Counted from the first letter of the stretch, positions 1 to 5,742 are shown. The stretch is 8,233 bases of DNA from Firmicutes bacterium UBA1702 (GCA_002320005.1 DCJK01000041.1:51836-60068); one strand, 5' to 3'. Notes: generated by a model not told the origin, from the letters alone. Numbers and translations: made by a program.

Positions 1-22
1 CACTTTTGGCGGGTCGTTCAAC
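1..22 (+). repeat. 36-bp cassette repeat, copy 1 (partial)
   Basis: The last 22 bases of the repeat, ending GTCGTTCAAC, start the window. The missing 14 bases lie upstream. It is the left border of cassette C1. The visible part is identical to the majority sequence. Confidence 0.93.
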
Positions 23-752
23 AATAGTGAATCTTGTCTCTGATGGCAGAAATGCCGTGAGACCTTTGACAATATATAAAATGAATACAGAGTCTTATTT
101 GAAAAGGTATGGAAATAAAATAAAAAAGAAGAAGGTTGATGTAGACGCTCAAGCACAAAAACTTGAGATTGGTTCAAATAGAACTCCGTCCGTTGTCAAC
201 TCATCTTCTGATAAAAATATACCATATAATAACAAATACGTCAAGTTCTCCTTAAGCAAGGCCGATGCAGAATATAACAAAGCAGTAAAGAGCGGAGATA
301 TAGAAACAGCGCAAAGGTTAGTAGATGAAGCAGCAAAAAATGCAGGATACACTACTAAGGCTTATCATGGCACTCTTACCAAAGGAATAACGGAGTTTAA
401 AAAAAGCTTTATAGGCAGTAGATTTTCTTATGATGAGGTCGGCTTTTTCTTTACCGATAACTTTAAGCTTGCTGAGGATTATGCTATATCAGAGTTTGAT
501 GCAGACCGAAAAGGAGAAGTTATCTATTCATACATTAAAATCTCTAACGCCTTTATCTTTGATAAAGATTATGCAATTAAAAACGGCTATGGCAATGTTT
601 TCAGAGACAACGATATTATTGACGTATGGGATAATTATCAGTCTGCGTTACTGGATGAAGCGGAAGAAATGCGCGCGGATTCGGTTGAACAATGCACCAC
701 TTTTGGCGGGTCGTTCAACTGCCTTGAGCGAAATGCGTATCTTCGATTATGA
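6..752 (+). CDS. Polyvalent-protein fragment with ADP-ribosyltransferase (ART-PolyVal-like) domain, incomplete at both ends
   Basis: This open frame enters from repeat copy 1 (reading ...LLAGRST), crosses cassette C1 and leaves through copy 2 (reading VEQCTTFGGSFN) before stopping 33 bases later. TTG at 6 is only a nominal start; the frame is open to the window edge. Residues 1-85 are a polar linker ending in KFSLS, the type of linker that precedes effector domains in phage and ICE polyvalent proteins. A short helical region follows (AVKSGDIETAQRLVDEAA, about 93-110). An ART fold then shows YHGT at about 120-123 (the NAD-binding His region), FFFTD at 147-151, AEDYA at 156-160 (the Tyr helix) and a VIYSYIKI strand at 172-179. 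Members of this family modify proteins or nucleic acids with ADP-ribose. The cassette border appears to fall before the end of the domain, where the third catalytic motif is expected, so activity is doubtful. ART recognition is from motif pattern only. Confidence 0.7.
   Translation: MAGRSTIVNLVSDGRNAVRPLTIYKMNTESYLKRYGNKIKKKKVDVDAQAQKLEIGSNRTPSVVNSSSDKNIPYNNKYVKFSLSKADAEYNKAVKSGDIETAQRLVDEAAKNAGYTTKAYHGTLTKGITEFKKSFIGSRFSYDEVGFFFTDNFKLAEDYAISEFDADRKGEVIYSYIKISNAFIFDKDYAIKNGYGNVFRDNDIIDVWDNYQSALLDEAEEMRADSVEQCTTFGGSFNCLERNAYLRL
684..719 (+). repeat. 36-bp cassette repeat, copy 2
   Basis: Full majority-sequence copy between C1 and C2. The terminal 7 bp (GTTGAAC / GTTCAAC) form a perfect inverted repeat, and the middle can fold to a small stem (CCA with TGG) around a CTTT loop. 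It lies in frame inside the ART fragment ORF and is translated there as VEQCTTFGGSFN. Confidence 0.97.
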
Positions 753-1118
753 GGAAGAGGAAGAAGTATGAAAAAAAATATATAGTTTTAGACTTCGTTT
801 GTTAAAATAAGATAAAAAAGACTTGACTTTGTGATGAAAATGTGTTAATTATGTGATAAGGAGGTCATATAACAATTAGAAAATTGCAATTATTGATTGA
901 AAAAGGAGGTCAAGAGAGAATTTACTAAATATCTATTGATTTTAGCGCTTCTTGTAAGTTATTTAATTGCATTTAAGGAAAAACATAATATGAAGATACT
1001 TACATAAAGCGCATGGGTAAAAAACTATGTGCTTTTATTTAGTTTACTTGTGGTCATAAAAGATAAAGAGATAAACAAGAACGTAGAATTTAATCTGTAT
1101 AAAATAGGAGGTAGAACC
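753..1118 (+). other. Leader region of C2 with twin Shine-Dalgarno motifs and no intact gene
   Basis: This 366-bp AT-rich stretch holds no normal ORF. It contains a candidate promoter (823-851) and a 10-bp sequence, AAGGAGGTCA, present twice (858-867 and 903-912). Each is followed by a short open frame lacking a standard start codon. The first runs from ATA 869 for 19 codons to TAA 926-928. The second runs from AAG 912 for 31 codons to TAA 1005-1007 and would encode a hydrophobic segment (LLILALLVSYLIAF). Each would become an ATG-initiated frame by one base change, so they may be decayed small genes or a leader-peptide region. Both are uncertain. The right end carries the ribosome binding site of the peptidase gene. 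Confidence 0.5.
823..851 (+). promoter_or_regulatory. Candidate sigma-70-type promoter for the C39 peptidase operon
   Basis: TTGACT (823-828) is followed after 17 bases by TAATTA (846-851), with TGT directly before the -10 giving an extended -10. The -35 is good and the -10 is weak. It sits about 270 bp upstream of the peptidase start and inside cassette C2, so the operon could be expressed wherever the cassette lands. Confidence 0.4.
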
Positions 1119-1727
1119 ATGAAAAAGATTATATGTGTTATTTTTTCAATTCTGTTAGTTCTTGGTAGCATAGGATTTGCTTTTGCTGATACAGGTGTTA
1201 TTTCTCCTACTAGGATAGGAGAAAAGGTTGAGCTAAATGTTCCATTATATCAGCAGCAAAAAAGTTATACATGCGGTCCAGCATGTATACGAATGGCGTT
1301 AAAAAAATTTGGATATTCTGTAAGTGAAAGTACGATAGAATCTTTGGCTGGTACCACATCATCTTCAGGAACTTATGTTTATAAAGTGGCGCAAACATTA
1401 AATCATTATTTAGGAAATAAATACGCTTATTATACTACTTCAGGAACAAATTTCGGTGAAAAATTACTTACAAGTTTGCGTGCGGGTTATCCTGTAATTT
1501 GTCATGTTAAACCAACAGCATTACCGAATTATAATAATCAGCATGTACCTTCTGGCCATTATGTAATAGTAAAAGGCTTTATTTTGCAAACAGGTGCAAC
1601 AACCCAAATATCTATTCAATACAATGATCCAAATTGGAACGATGCAACTTATGGCAGTTATACAACTACTATACCAGTAATGGAGCAGGCTATAGATGCT
1701 AATGCTGGATATTACATATCACATTAG
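1119..1727 (+). CDS. Secreted C39-type (papain-fold) cysteine peptidase
   Basis: The protein has 202 residues starting at ATG 1119, chosen because AGGAGGT lies at 1106-1112 with a 6-base spacer and the start gives a textbook signal peptide. Residues 1-23 have a MKK n-region, a hydrophobic core and an AFA cleavage site. The mature part matches the Peptidase_C39_2 pattern: YTCGPAC with the nucleophile Cys52 after a Gln-rich stretch (Gln45-47), SGHYVIVKGF with His147, and YNDPNWND with Asp170 as third residue. The length is normal for a stand-alone secreted domain, and no ABC transporter parts are present, so this is not a bacteriocin exporter. It probably cleaves peptides or cell-wall-associated protein outside the membrane; the substrate is unknown. 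A lipoprotein gene follows after 31 bp, so the two are probably co-transcribed. It is oriented opposite to the genes of cassettes C3-C9. Confidence 0.85.
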   Translation: MKKIICVIFSILLVLGSIGFAFADTGVISPTRIGEKVELNVPLYQQQKSYTCGPACIRMALKKFGYSVSESTIESLAGTTSSSGTYVYKVAQTLNHYLGNKYAYYTTSGTNFGEKLLTSLRAGYPVICHVKPTALPNYNNQHVPSGHYVIVKGFILQTGATTQISIQYNDPNWNDATYGSYTTTIPVMEQAIDANAGYYISH

Positions 1728-1758
1728 ATTTTAACTGGAAAAGGGTGGTTGATGTAAT

Positions 1759-2880
1759 ATGAGAAATATCGTTTATAAGCAGGCAGTATGTATAATTACA
1801 ATTATAATAATACTTGTTTTTACAGCCTGTTCAAATACTGTTGTAAATGAGAGCAATACTTCGGAAACAATAAATGCAAAACTTACACAAATAGCGATGC
1901 CGTTCGATTTGGAGGAAGATTCAGAAACAGGAGAAAAACTTAATATGTATACTGTTTGTTATTCAGGAAAAGATATTCTTATTGTTGCAAATGTGTATGA
2001 CAATATTATTAATGCAACTGAAATCATTTATCCTGAAATAAGAACCAACGGGATATATGTATTGGATTATAGAGAAAATTTTTATAGATTATATGACCTT
2101 AAAAGTGAAAATTTAATTTACAGTGCTGTGCCTTATAAAGATGGGATTGTTTATGTGGAATCTAAAATTGATGAAGAATATATAGAAGAACCAACATATA
2201 AATGGAATATCATATACTTTGATGGAAAGAATCAAAACATAATAGATTCTGGATATAGTAAAAATGAGACTGCAACAGAAGTTATGCTTATAGGTGAGAC
2301 ACCAGTATATGTAAGTGAGAATAAAAAAGAAGAGTCCACAACAGTATCGATAAAAAAAATGGTTGATCTAAACAGTGAAACTATTGAATCTGTTGATAAT
2401 GCTGAGAAGCGGAGTATTGCTGAAATTAACGAAAACTCATATCTTTTCACTCTGTATGACCAGCAAAATAAGAAATCCACATTTTTTGCAGGCGATGAAA
2501 ACGAAGTATACTTGAGGTATCAATTAGACGATGTATTTAATTCATGCACCCTTAATGAAAACTGTATTGTTGCTTCAATAGGAGAAGAAGCAAATAAAGT
2601 AAAAATAGTAGCGATTCCGCTTGATGGCTCTGAAGAAAAGGAGTTACGTCAAACAAAAAGGTGGTGGAGAATGACTGGCTCATCAGGAAAGTATTGTGTG
2701 GCGGTAGATGATAACTTCAACCCTTACTATATCGATATTAGCAACAATATTGTAGGTAAAATTGAATTGGCTGATGAAATGGAAAATGATATATTGATAA
2801 AATCATTTTATCCTGCCGACAAGGATAACTATATATTATCGATAAATAATGAATCATTTTATATAATGAGATTAGATTAA
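1759..2880 (+). CDS. Predicted lipoprotein, second gene of the C39 peptidase operon
   Basis: The protein has 373 residues. The N-terminus is a lipoprotein signal: a hydrophobic run (IITIIIILVFTAC) ending in a lipobox with Cys24, followed by a polar Ser/Asn/Thr-rich tether. The mature region is acidic, rich in Tyr, Ile and Asn, and has repeated short beta-strand/turn units such as GIYVLDYR, GIVYVESK and KWNIIYFDGKNQNI. This suggests an all-beta, possibly propeller-like sensor or binding domain, but no named family is recognised. The start ATG 1759 is preceded by AAGGGTGG at 1741-1748. Only 31 bp separate it from the peptidase, which suggests one transcript and related roles at the cell surface, for example a membrane-held partner, substrate or inhibitor of the peptidase; that is inference. 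No intact gene follows in the cassette, and transcription can stop at the terminator at 3173-3213. Confidence 0.8.
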   Translation: MRNIVYKQAVCIITIIIILVFTACSNTVVNESNTSETINAKLTQIAMPFDLEEDSETGEKLNMYTVCYSGKDILIVANVYDNIINATEIIYPEIRTNGIYVLDYRENFYRLYDLKSENLIYSAVPYKDGIVYVESKIDEEYIEEPTYKWNIIYFDGKNQNIIDSGYSKNETATEVMLIGETPVYVSENKKEESTTVSIKKMVDLNSETIESVDNAEKRSIAEINENSYLFTLYDQQNKKSTFFAGDENEVYLRYQLDDVFNSCTLNENCIVASIGEEANKVKIVAIPLDGSEEKELRQTKRWWRMTGSSGKYCVAVDDNFNPYYIDISNNIVGKIELADEMENDILIKSFYPADKDNYILSINNESFYIMRLD

Positions 2881-3232
2881 ATACATTGCAATTTAAAATT
2901 CTATATTTCAAAGAAAAAAATATAATTCTCATATGATAGAACTGGTTGAAAGTCATAGATAAAGAATTTTCACCCATGTTTTTTCAAATTATGAAAAAAT
3001 ATATGAACAAAAAAATGAGAAAAAAGATTTATTAGAAAGGAAGGATAGACTTATATGTAAAGGAATTTGGGAGTGCGTATTTGAAAGACTTATTGAAATC
3101 ATTTACTAAGAATACGACTATTTAGGAATTCAAAAAAAATTACAACTCCAAGGATAGCATATCATTTTACATAGCCGAGAGGTTTTCTGAATAAAAAATC
3201 CCTCGGCTTTTTCTATTTCTGGAGGTGATTTT
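2881..3232 (+). other. AT-rich 3' region of C2 without a gene, containing a terminator
   Basis: This 352-bp region contains no credible ORF; the short frames (for example around 3054-3123) lack start codons with spaced ribosome binding sites. It holds the rho-independent terminator at 3173-3213 and, in its last 12 bases, the isolated Shine-Dalgarno sequence GGAGGTGAT placed just before repeat copy 3. Confidence 0.6.
3173..3213 (+). terminator. Rho-independent terminator of the C2 operon
   Basis: AGCCGAG (3173-3179) pairs perfectly with CTCGGCT (3202-3208). Two further G-C pairs form past a bulged A, and TTTTTC follows on the + strand. It is the strongest hairpin plus T-run in the window and closes the C39/lipoprotein transcript about 290 bp after the lipoprotein stop. 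Confidence 0.85.
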
Positions 3233-3287
3233 GTTGAACAATGCACCACTTTTGGCGGGTCGTTCAACCATCGTTGCATTTTATTAA
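3221..3287 (+). promoter_or_regulatory. Orphan ribosome binding site aimed at a TTG start inside repeat copy 3
   Basis: GGAGGTGAT at 3221-3229 is the strongest Shine-Dalgarno type in the region, yet no normal gene follows it. TTG codons lie at 3231 and 3234; the second is bases 2-4 of the repeat and has an ideal 8-base spacing. The frame reads LNNAPLLAGRST across the repeat, then IVAFY and a stop at 3285-3287. It may be the beheaded 5' end of a + strand gene whose body was replaced by cassette C3, or a ready-made start for whichever + strand module follows. It lies after the terminator, and no promoter is visible between. Confidence 0.45.
3233..3268 (+). repeat. 36-bp cassette repeat, copy 3
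   Basis: Full majority-sequence copy between C2 and C3. Gene direction switches here from + (C1, C2) to - (C3 onward), while the repeat orientation does not change. Confidence 0.97.
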
Positions 3288-3790
3288 AATGTTAATCGCA
3301 TATCATTCCAAATTGCCCCACCATGCGTAGATGCCGAAATACCAACGTGTTCAAAACCAAACTTTTCATAGTAGGGAATCAGAGTATCTTTGCATGCCAA
3401 AATGACACCTTTTAAATTTTTTTCTCTTGCTTTATTTGTGATAAATTTGATAAGAGTCTCTGCAACTCCCATTCTTTGCCATTGAGGCTCAGTCTCAACA
3501 CAAAGTAATGCAAAGTACTCACCATCAGGAAGATTAATTGGATCATACAATTCATCCAGGATTACATCTGTGGTTGTTGTTCGTCCATTAATTAAACCTA
3601 TAACCAATCCATTTATTTCCGCAACTAAAAACCACTCTTTCAAATTATTAATTCTATATTCGAATGTAGTTCTCTCCGCAGCTTCTTTTGGTGGAAAGGT
3701 TACATTCTCTATAGTCATAAGTCTGTCCAAATCACAAACGCGTGCTTCTCTAATTACTATATCCATTTTATTAAGATACACTCCCTTCAT
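3284..3790 (-). CDS. GNAT-family N-acetyltransferase
   Basis: The protein has 168 residues from ATG 3790, or 160 from ATG 3766. The second start fits the family better (IVIREARVCDLDRL) and has GGGAG upstream, though at a long 14-base distance. The first has no visible ribosome binding site. The fold signature is clear: an N-terminal helix with FPPKEAA, as in arylalkylamine-type acetyltransferases; strands around WFLVAEINGLVIGLI; motif A with QWQRMGVAETLI, the acetyl-CoA pyrophosphate loop; and a C-terminal YYEKFGFEHVG segment. It would transfer acetyl from acetyl-CoA to an amine; the substrate is unknown. It is the last gene of C3, ending 15 bp before the repeat. The aminotransferase remnant lies 30 bp upstream on the same strand. 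It is an intact cytosolic enzyme of the sort often carried on gene cassettes. Confidence 0.85.
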   Translation of the reverse strand: MKGVYLNKMDIVIREARVCDLDRLMTIENVTFPPKEAAERTTFEYRINNLKEWFLVAEINGLVIGLINGRTTTTDVILDELYDPINLPDGEYFALLCVETEPQWQRMGVAETLIKFITNKAREKNLKGVILACKDTLIPYYEKFGFEHVGISASTHGGAIWNDMRLTF

Positions 3791-3820
3791 TAAAGTAAAA
3801 TACTACAAAACATATAACGT

Positions 3821-4207
3821 TTACTTTTTTAGATTATTATAACAGCTTAATAAGCTTCTGTCTAATATTTCGCATGCTTCCTCGATTTCTTGTTCGGTCA
3901 TAGTAATCGCAGGACTAATTCTTATGAAGTTATTCACATATCCACCGATTAGTAATCCATTTTCTAAACATATCTTTCGGAGTTCAGACAACGTTGTGGT
4001 ATTCCCTTTTGCTGTAATAAATAGTCTATTTTTTTGATTTACGATATCGTTTAATTCAATACACCAAAACATTCCTTTTCCATGGATATTTTTGATGAGA
4101 GGATGCTTCTCTTTTAATTCAGAAAATAATTCGAAAAAAATTTTTTCTTTGCAAGTAACTTTAGTTGAACAATGCACCACTTTTGGCGGGTCGTTCAACA
4201 AAGGCAC
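3821..4207 (-). pseudogene. C-terminal fragment of a class III PLP-dependent aminotransferase, fused to the repeat
   Basis: The frame reads through repeat copy 4 as LNDPPKVVHCST and continues into about 114 residues of cassette C3. These match the small C-terminal domain of class III aminotransferases: NIHGKGMFWCIEL, then a helix (LSELRKICLENGLLI), then FIRISPAITMTEQEIEEAC, the usual end of such enzymes. The pyridoxal-phosphate lysine and the whole large domain, roughly 300 residues, are absent because the cassette border cuts the gene. The nominal GTG start at 4207 lies in C4 and is not native. AAGGTG about 6 bases before the repeat's own TTG could in principle permit translation. As an enzyme it must be inactive. 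It is the clearest evidence that cassette borders fall inside genes. Confidence 0.8.
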
Positions 4208-4676
4208 CTTCGTCTGGTACCTCTTCGCTTATAGAGTATTTAGTTTTAGTTTCTGAATTACTTCTTTTTCCGTATTGCAGTCCTGAATCTTTTCCAAGAT
4301 TTCTTTCGCCTTGCTTTCTCTCATATTCTCCTCGAGACTCCCTATAATTTGAGAAATCTTCGCTCTTGTGGACCGAGACAGATCCTTGTCCATATAAAAC
4401 TGCAATATCATTGCCCTGTAATGACCCGAGCTTTTCTTCCTCATATATATACCTCCGCACAATTTCTATATCGGTTTCGTTATCTAAATCAATATGATAT
4501 ACCTTTTCTATGGAAGGATTATTGAAATTTCCATCGCTAATAATCAGCGTGTTATTTACACCATCAACCCCAACAGCAAACATATGTTTTCCGTTTTCTA
4601 GTTCTAAGTTGAACAATGCACCACTTTTGGCGAGTCGTTCAACCTTTGACACCCTTGTAATTTCACTACCCTCCAA
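4161..4676 (-). CDS. Polyvalent/MuF-like protein fragment spanning cassette C4 and both flanking repeats
   Basis: This 171-residue frame starts nominally at TTG 4676 in C5. It crosses repeat copy 5 (VERLAKSGALFN), all of C4 (408 bp, a multiple of three) and copy 4 (VERPAKSGALFN), then stops in the first codon of C3. The C4 part has a small beta-alpha segment (FAVGVDGVNNTLIISDG, VYHIDLDNETDIEIVRRYIYEEE), a charged Ser/Arg/Glu-rich linker and KYSISEE. That order resembles the stretch before the C-terminal effector domain in phage MuF-type and polyvalent proteins. No catalytic domain is present; the cassette ends just after the KYSIS linker. No ribosome binding site supports the start, so it is most likely a stored internal fragment. 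Stops exist in the other frames, so this frame is the coding one. Confidence 0.55.
   Translation of the reverse strand: MEGSEITRVSKVERLAKSGALFNLELENGKHMFAVGVDGVNNTLIISDGNFNNPSIEKVYHIDLDNETDIEIVRRYIYEEEKLGSLQGNDIAVLYGQGSVSVHKSEDFSNYRESRGEYERKQGERNLGKDSGLQYGKRSNSETKTKYSISEEVPDEGAFVERPAKSGALFN
4164..4199 (+). repeat. 36-bp cassette repeat, copy 4
   Basis: Full majority-sequence copy between C3 and C4. On the - strand it is crossed by two different coding frames: VERPAKSGALFN (end of the C4 fragment) and LNDPPKVVHCST (entry to the aminotransferase fragment). Confidence 0.97.
4608..4643 (+). repeat. 36-bp cassette repeat, copy 5, one substitution
   Basis: Copy between C4 and C5 with G to A at repeat base 26 (GGCGAGTC instead of GGCGGGTC). 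The change lies in the unpaired middle of the predicted hairpin, so the terminal inverted repeat is unaffected. In the - strand frame it changes Pro to Leu. Confidence 0.96.
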
Positions 4677-4788
4677 AGGGTCAAATTATTTACATGGGAT
4701 ATCGCCTACTATACTCCTTACCCGCAGGCTGATGGAGCTTTCGGCTATATATTTGCACTCACGTGCCTGGGTGGTCAATCGCCCGGTA
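4644..4788 (-). other. GC-richer block at the 3' end of C5, function unknown
   Basis: These 145 bp are clearly richer in G+C than neighbouring cassette DNA (roughly half, against about a third). A 37-residue frame on the - strand (ATG 4799 to stop 4686-4688; ends VGDIPCK) and a + strand frame (ending GGQSPGIILH) overlap here, but neither has a ribosome binding site. Its 3' part can form the small hairpin ACCCT/AGGGT at 4667-4680. It may be a structured RNA, a recombination remnant or the end of an unrelated element. Confidence 0.3.
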
Positions 4789-4929
4789 TTATTCTTCATT
4801 GAAAAGCTTTTTCCCTACTTGGAGAAAAAATGCTTTATCGCTTTCGCTCAGTTTCGCTATCAACAGGCACAGCTGTATCGTGAGATCAGAATCATTTGAG
4901 CTATTGCTATTCCTATATTCGGTTCGCAA
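4789..4929 (-). pseudogene. Small helical protein or C-terminal part of a broken gene
   Basis: The frame ends ...AFFLQVGKKLFNEE and is open back to about 4980. From TTG 4929, which has GGGAGG about 9 bases upstream, it encodes 46 residues with a convincing amphipathic helix pair (DLTIQLCLLIAKLSESDKAF, then FLQVGKKL). Protein-like composition continues upstream in the same frame (STKLLDNTREEVINL) to a TAG at 4981-4983, and beyond that (NPNYF) it runs beside the 5' part of the overlapping gene at 4932-5054. The simplest reading is one original gene of about 88 residues starting at 5054, split by a one-base loss in the A-run near 5000 and by the TAG. Two coupled small genes is the alternative. 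Function is unknown; its position just after an SMI1-like gene suggests a toxin/immunity setting. Confidence 0.5.
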
Positions 4930-4931
4930 AT

Positions 4932-5054
4932 TTATAACTTCCTCCCTCGTATTGTCAAGTAATTTCGTACTTTCAACACTCTAGAAATAATTAGGATTTT
5001 CTGCATTGCACCTTTTAACAGCGCACCCATACCAAAAGGAAGATATTCTGTCAT
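4932..5054 (-). CDS. Small ORF directly after the SMI1-like gene (likely 5' part of a frameshifted gene)
   Basis: The start ATG 5054 lies 5 bases after the SMI1-like stop, and its ribosome binding site AAAGGTG (5061-5067) is embedded in the last codons of that gene, so translation is well supported and coupled. The 40-residue product begins MTEYLPFGMGALLKGAMQK and then becomes basic and unlike a normal protein end. Continuing in the alternative frame after an added A near the AAAA run would join it to the helical frame at 4789-4929. I therefore think the first 19 or so residues are genuine and the rest is out of frame. A sequencing error in the homopolymer is possible, but it would not remove the TAG at 4981-4983. 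No family is recognised. Confidence 0.5.
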   Translation of the reverse strand: MTEYLPFGMGALLKGAMQKILIISRVLKVRNYLTIRGRKL

Positions 5055-5059
5055 AATAA

Positions 5060-5494
5060 TCACCTTTCTCCTTCATACGATTTGTTCAGAATCTCAAAGA
5101 ATTGTTCAACAGTATCGCATATTGGAATAGGATTCTCTATATTTTCCATAGATAAGTAAAAAACTTTGCCACTTGAAGAATCCCAATAAAAATCCTCTCC
5201 ATCAATGTCCTCAGCTAAAGGAATAAAAGTCTTTGAAATATATTCATTCCCTTCATTGAACGACAGAATTTTTTCTACACAAATATTCCCATATCGCAAC
5301 GGAATGATAAATTCTACAGAAAATTCTAAATTATGTATCAGGAAGGAAAATTCTTCTAATTCAGATCTGTTATGATTCATATAATAATTTACAAGAACAT
5401 CTGGGAACCTTACGCCCCATTTTTCTTCAAATTTTCTAATGTATTCCAATGTCACATTTTCTTTATTTGAATCGTTTAAAATAAACTTGAACAT
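5060..5494 (-). CDS. SMI1/KNR4-family (SUKH) immunity-type protein
   Basis: The protein has 144 residues from ATG 5494, with AAGGAAGGG at about 5502-5510 and a 7-base spacer. The SMI1/KNR4 layout is visible: an N-terminal helix with IRKFEEKWGVRFPDVLVNYYMNH (the family's 'E..lg..LP..y..f' helix), a middle beta strand set, then FIPLAEDIDGEDFYWD with the typical IPLAxDxxGDxF core, GKVFYLSMEN, and a closing helix VEQFFEIL. In bacteria this superfamily mostly supplies cytosolic immunity proteins that bind and block nuclease toxins of contact-dependent and secreted systems. The matching toxin is not intact here; only a short repeat-fused tail (5629-5730) precedes it. The gene belongs to C5, and a small gene follows 5 bp downstream. 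Family assignment is firm; the immunity role is inferred from the family. Confidence 0.85.
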   Translation of the reverse strand: MFKFILNDSNKENVTLEYIRKFEEKWGVRFPDVLVNYYMNHNRSELEEFSFLIHNLEFSVEFIIPLRYGNICVEKILSFNEGNEYISKTFIPLAEDIDGEDFYWDSSSGKVFYLSMENIENPIPICDTVEQFFEILNKSYEGER

Positions 5495-5628
5495 CTATCT
5501 ACCCTTCCTTTGTGTTTCCTGATATAAGCACTTCATGCGTAGGTTTGTGATTTACTGCTATATAAAAAAGAATAATTCGGATCTTTGACTTAATATTGTT
5601 TTCGCTTACTGTGGGACAGCGTAGCTTA

Positions 5629-5730
5629 TTACACGAAGCATACTTTTCTCTTTGGCCTGGCACACTTATGGCTGATAGAGTATTCGCTGCGTATTGTTGA
5701 ACAATGCACCACTTTTGGCGGGTCGTTCAA
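5629..5730 (-). pseudogene. Repeat-fused C-terminal tail entering C5
   Basis: From TTG inside repeat copy 6, the - strand reads LNDPPKVVHCST, then IRSEYSISHKCARPKRKVCFV and two stop codons. SEYSIS resembles the K/EYSIS linker found before effector domains in the C4 fragment and in polyvalent proteins. It looks like the stump of a toxin or linker module placed before the SMI1-like gene, whose start is 135 bp further on. No ribosome binding site is visible, so this is a possible fusion tail rather than a free gene. The 134 bp between it and the SMI1-like start show no other gene. Confidence 0.35.
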
Positions 5731-5731
5731 C
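5696..5731 (+). repeat. 36-bp cassette repeat, copy 6, with 3' extension TGCAAAGTGCTTT
   Basis: Full majority-sequence copy between C5 and C6. Bases 5732-5744 (TGCAAAGTGCTTT) are identical to those after copy 8, the only conservation outside the 36 bp. Confidence 0.97.
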
Positions 5732-5742
5732 TGCAAAGTGCT

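Noticed and set aside
684..719. Classical integron attC site
   Set aside because: The ends deviate from RYYYAAC/GTTRRRY at the fourth base, the site is only 36 bp, and no integrase is in the window; kept only as an analogy.
684..719. Xer dif-type module site
   Set aside because: It lacks the two 11-bp arms around a 6-bp centre and does not resemble dif core sequences.
430..771. 113-residue + strand ORF ending in an acidic EEEEEV tail
   Set aside because: It overlaps the ART-coding frame out of phase through most of its length; only the last few codons after repeat copy 2 could be a separate stump.
3054..3123. Short + strand frame KEFGSAYLKDLLKSF after the lipoprotein gene
   Set aside because: No start codon lies at a proper distance from a ribosome binding site, and an in-frame stop directly follows the only nearby ATG.
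3570..3842. 90-residue + strand ORF
   Set aside because: It is antisense to the clear GNAT gene and has no ribosome binding site; a shadow frame.
4510..4899. 129-residue + strand ORF running from C4 into C5
   Set aside because: It is antisense to the polyvalent fragment, crosses a cassette border and has no start signals.
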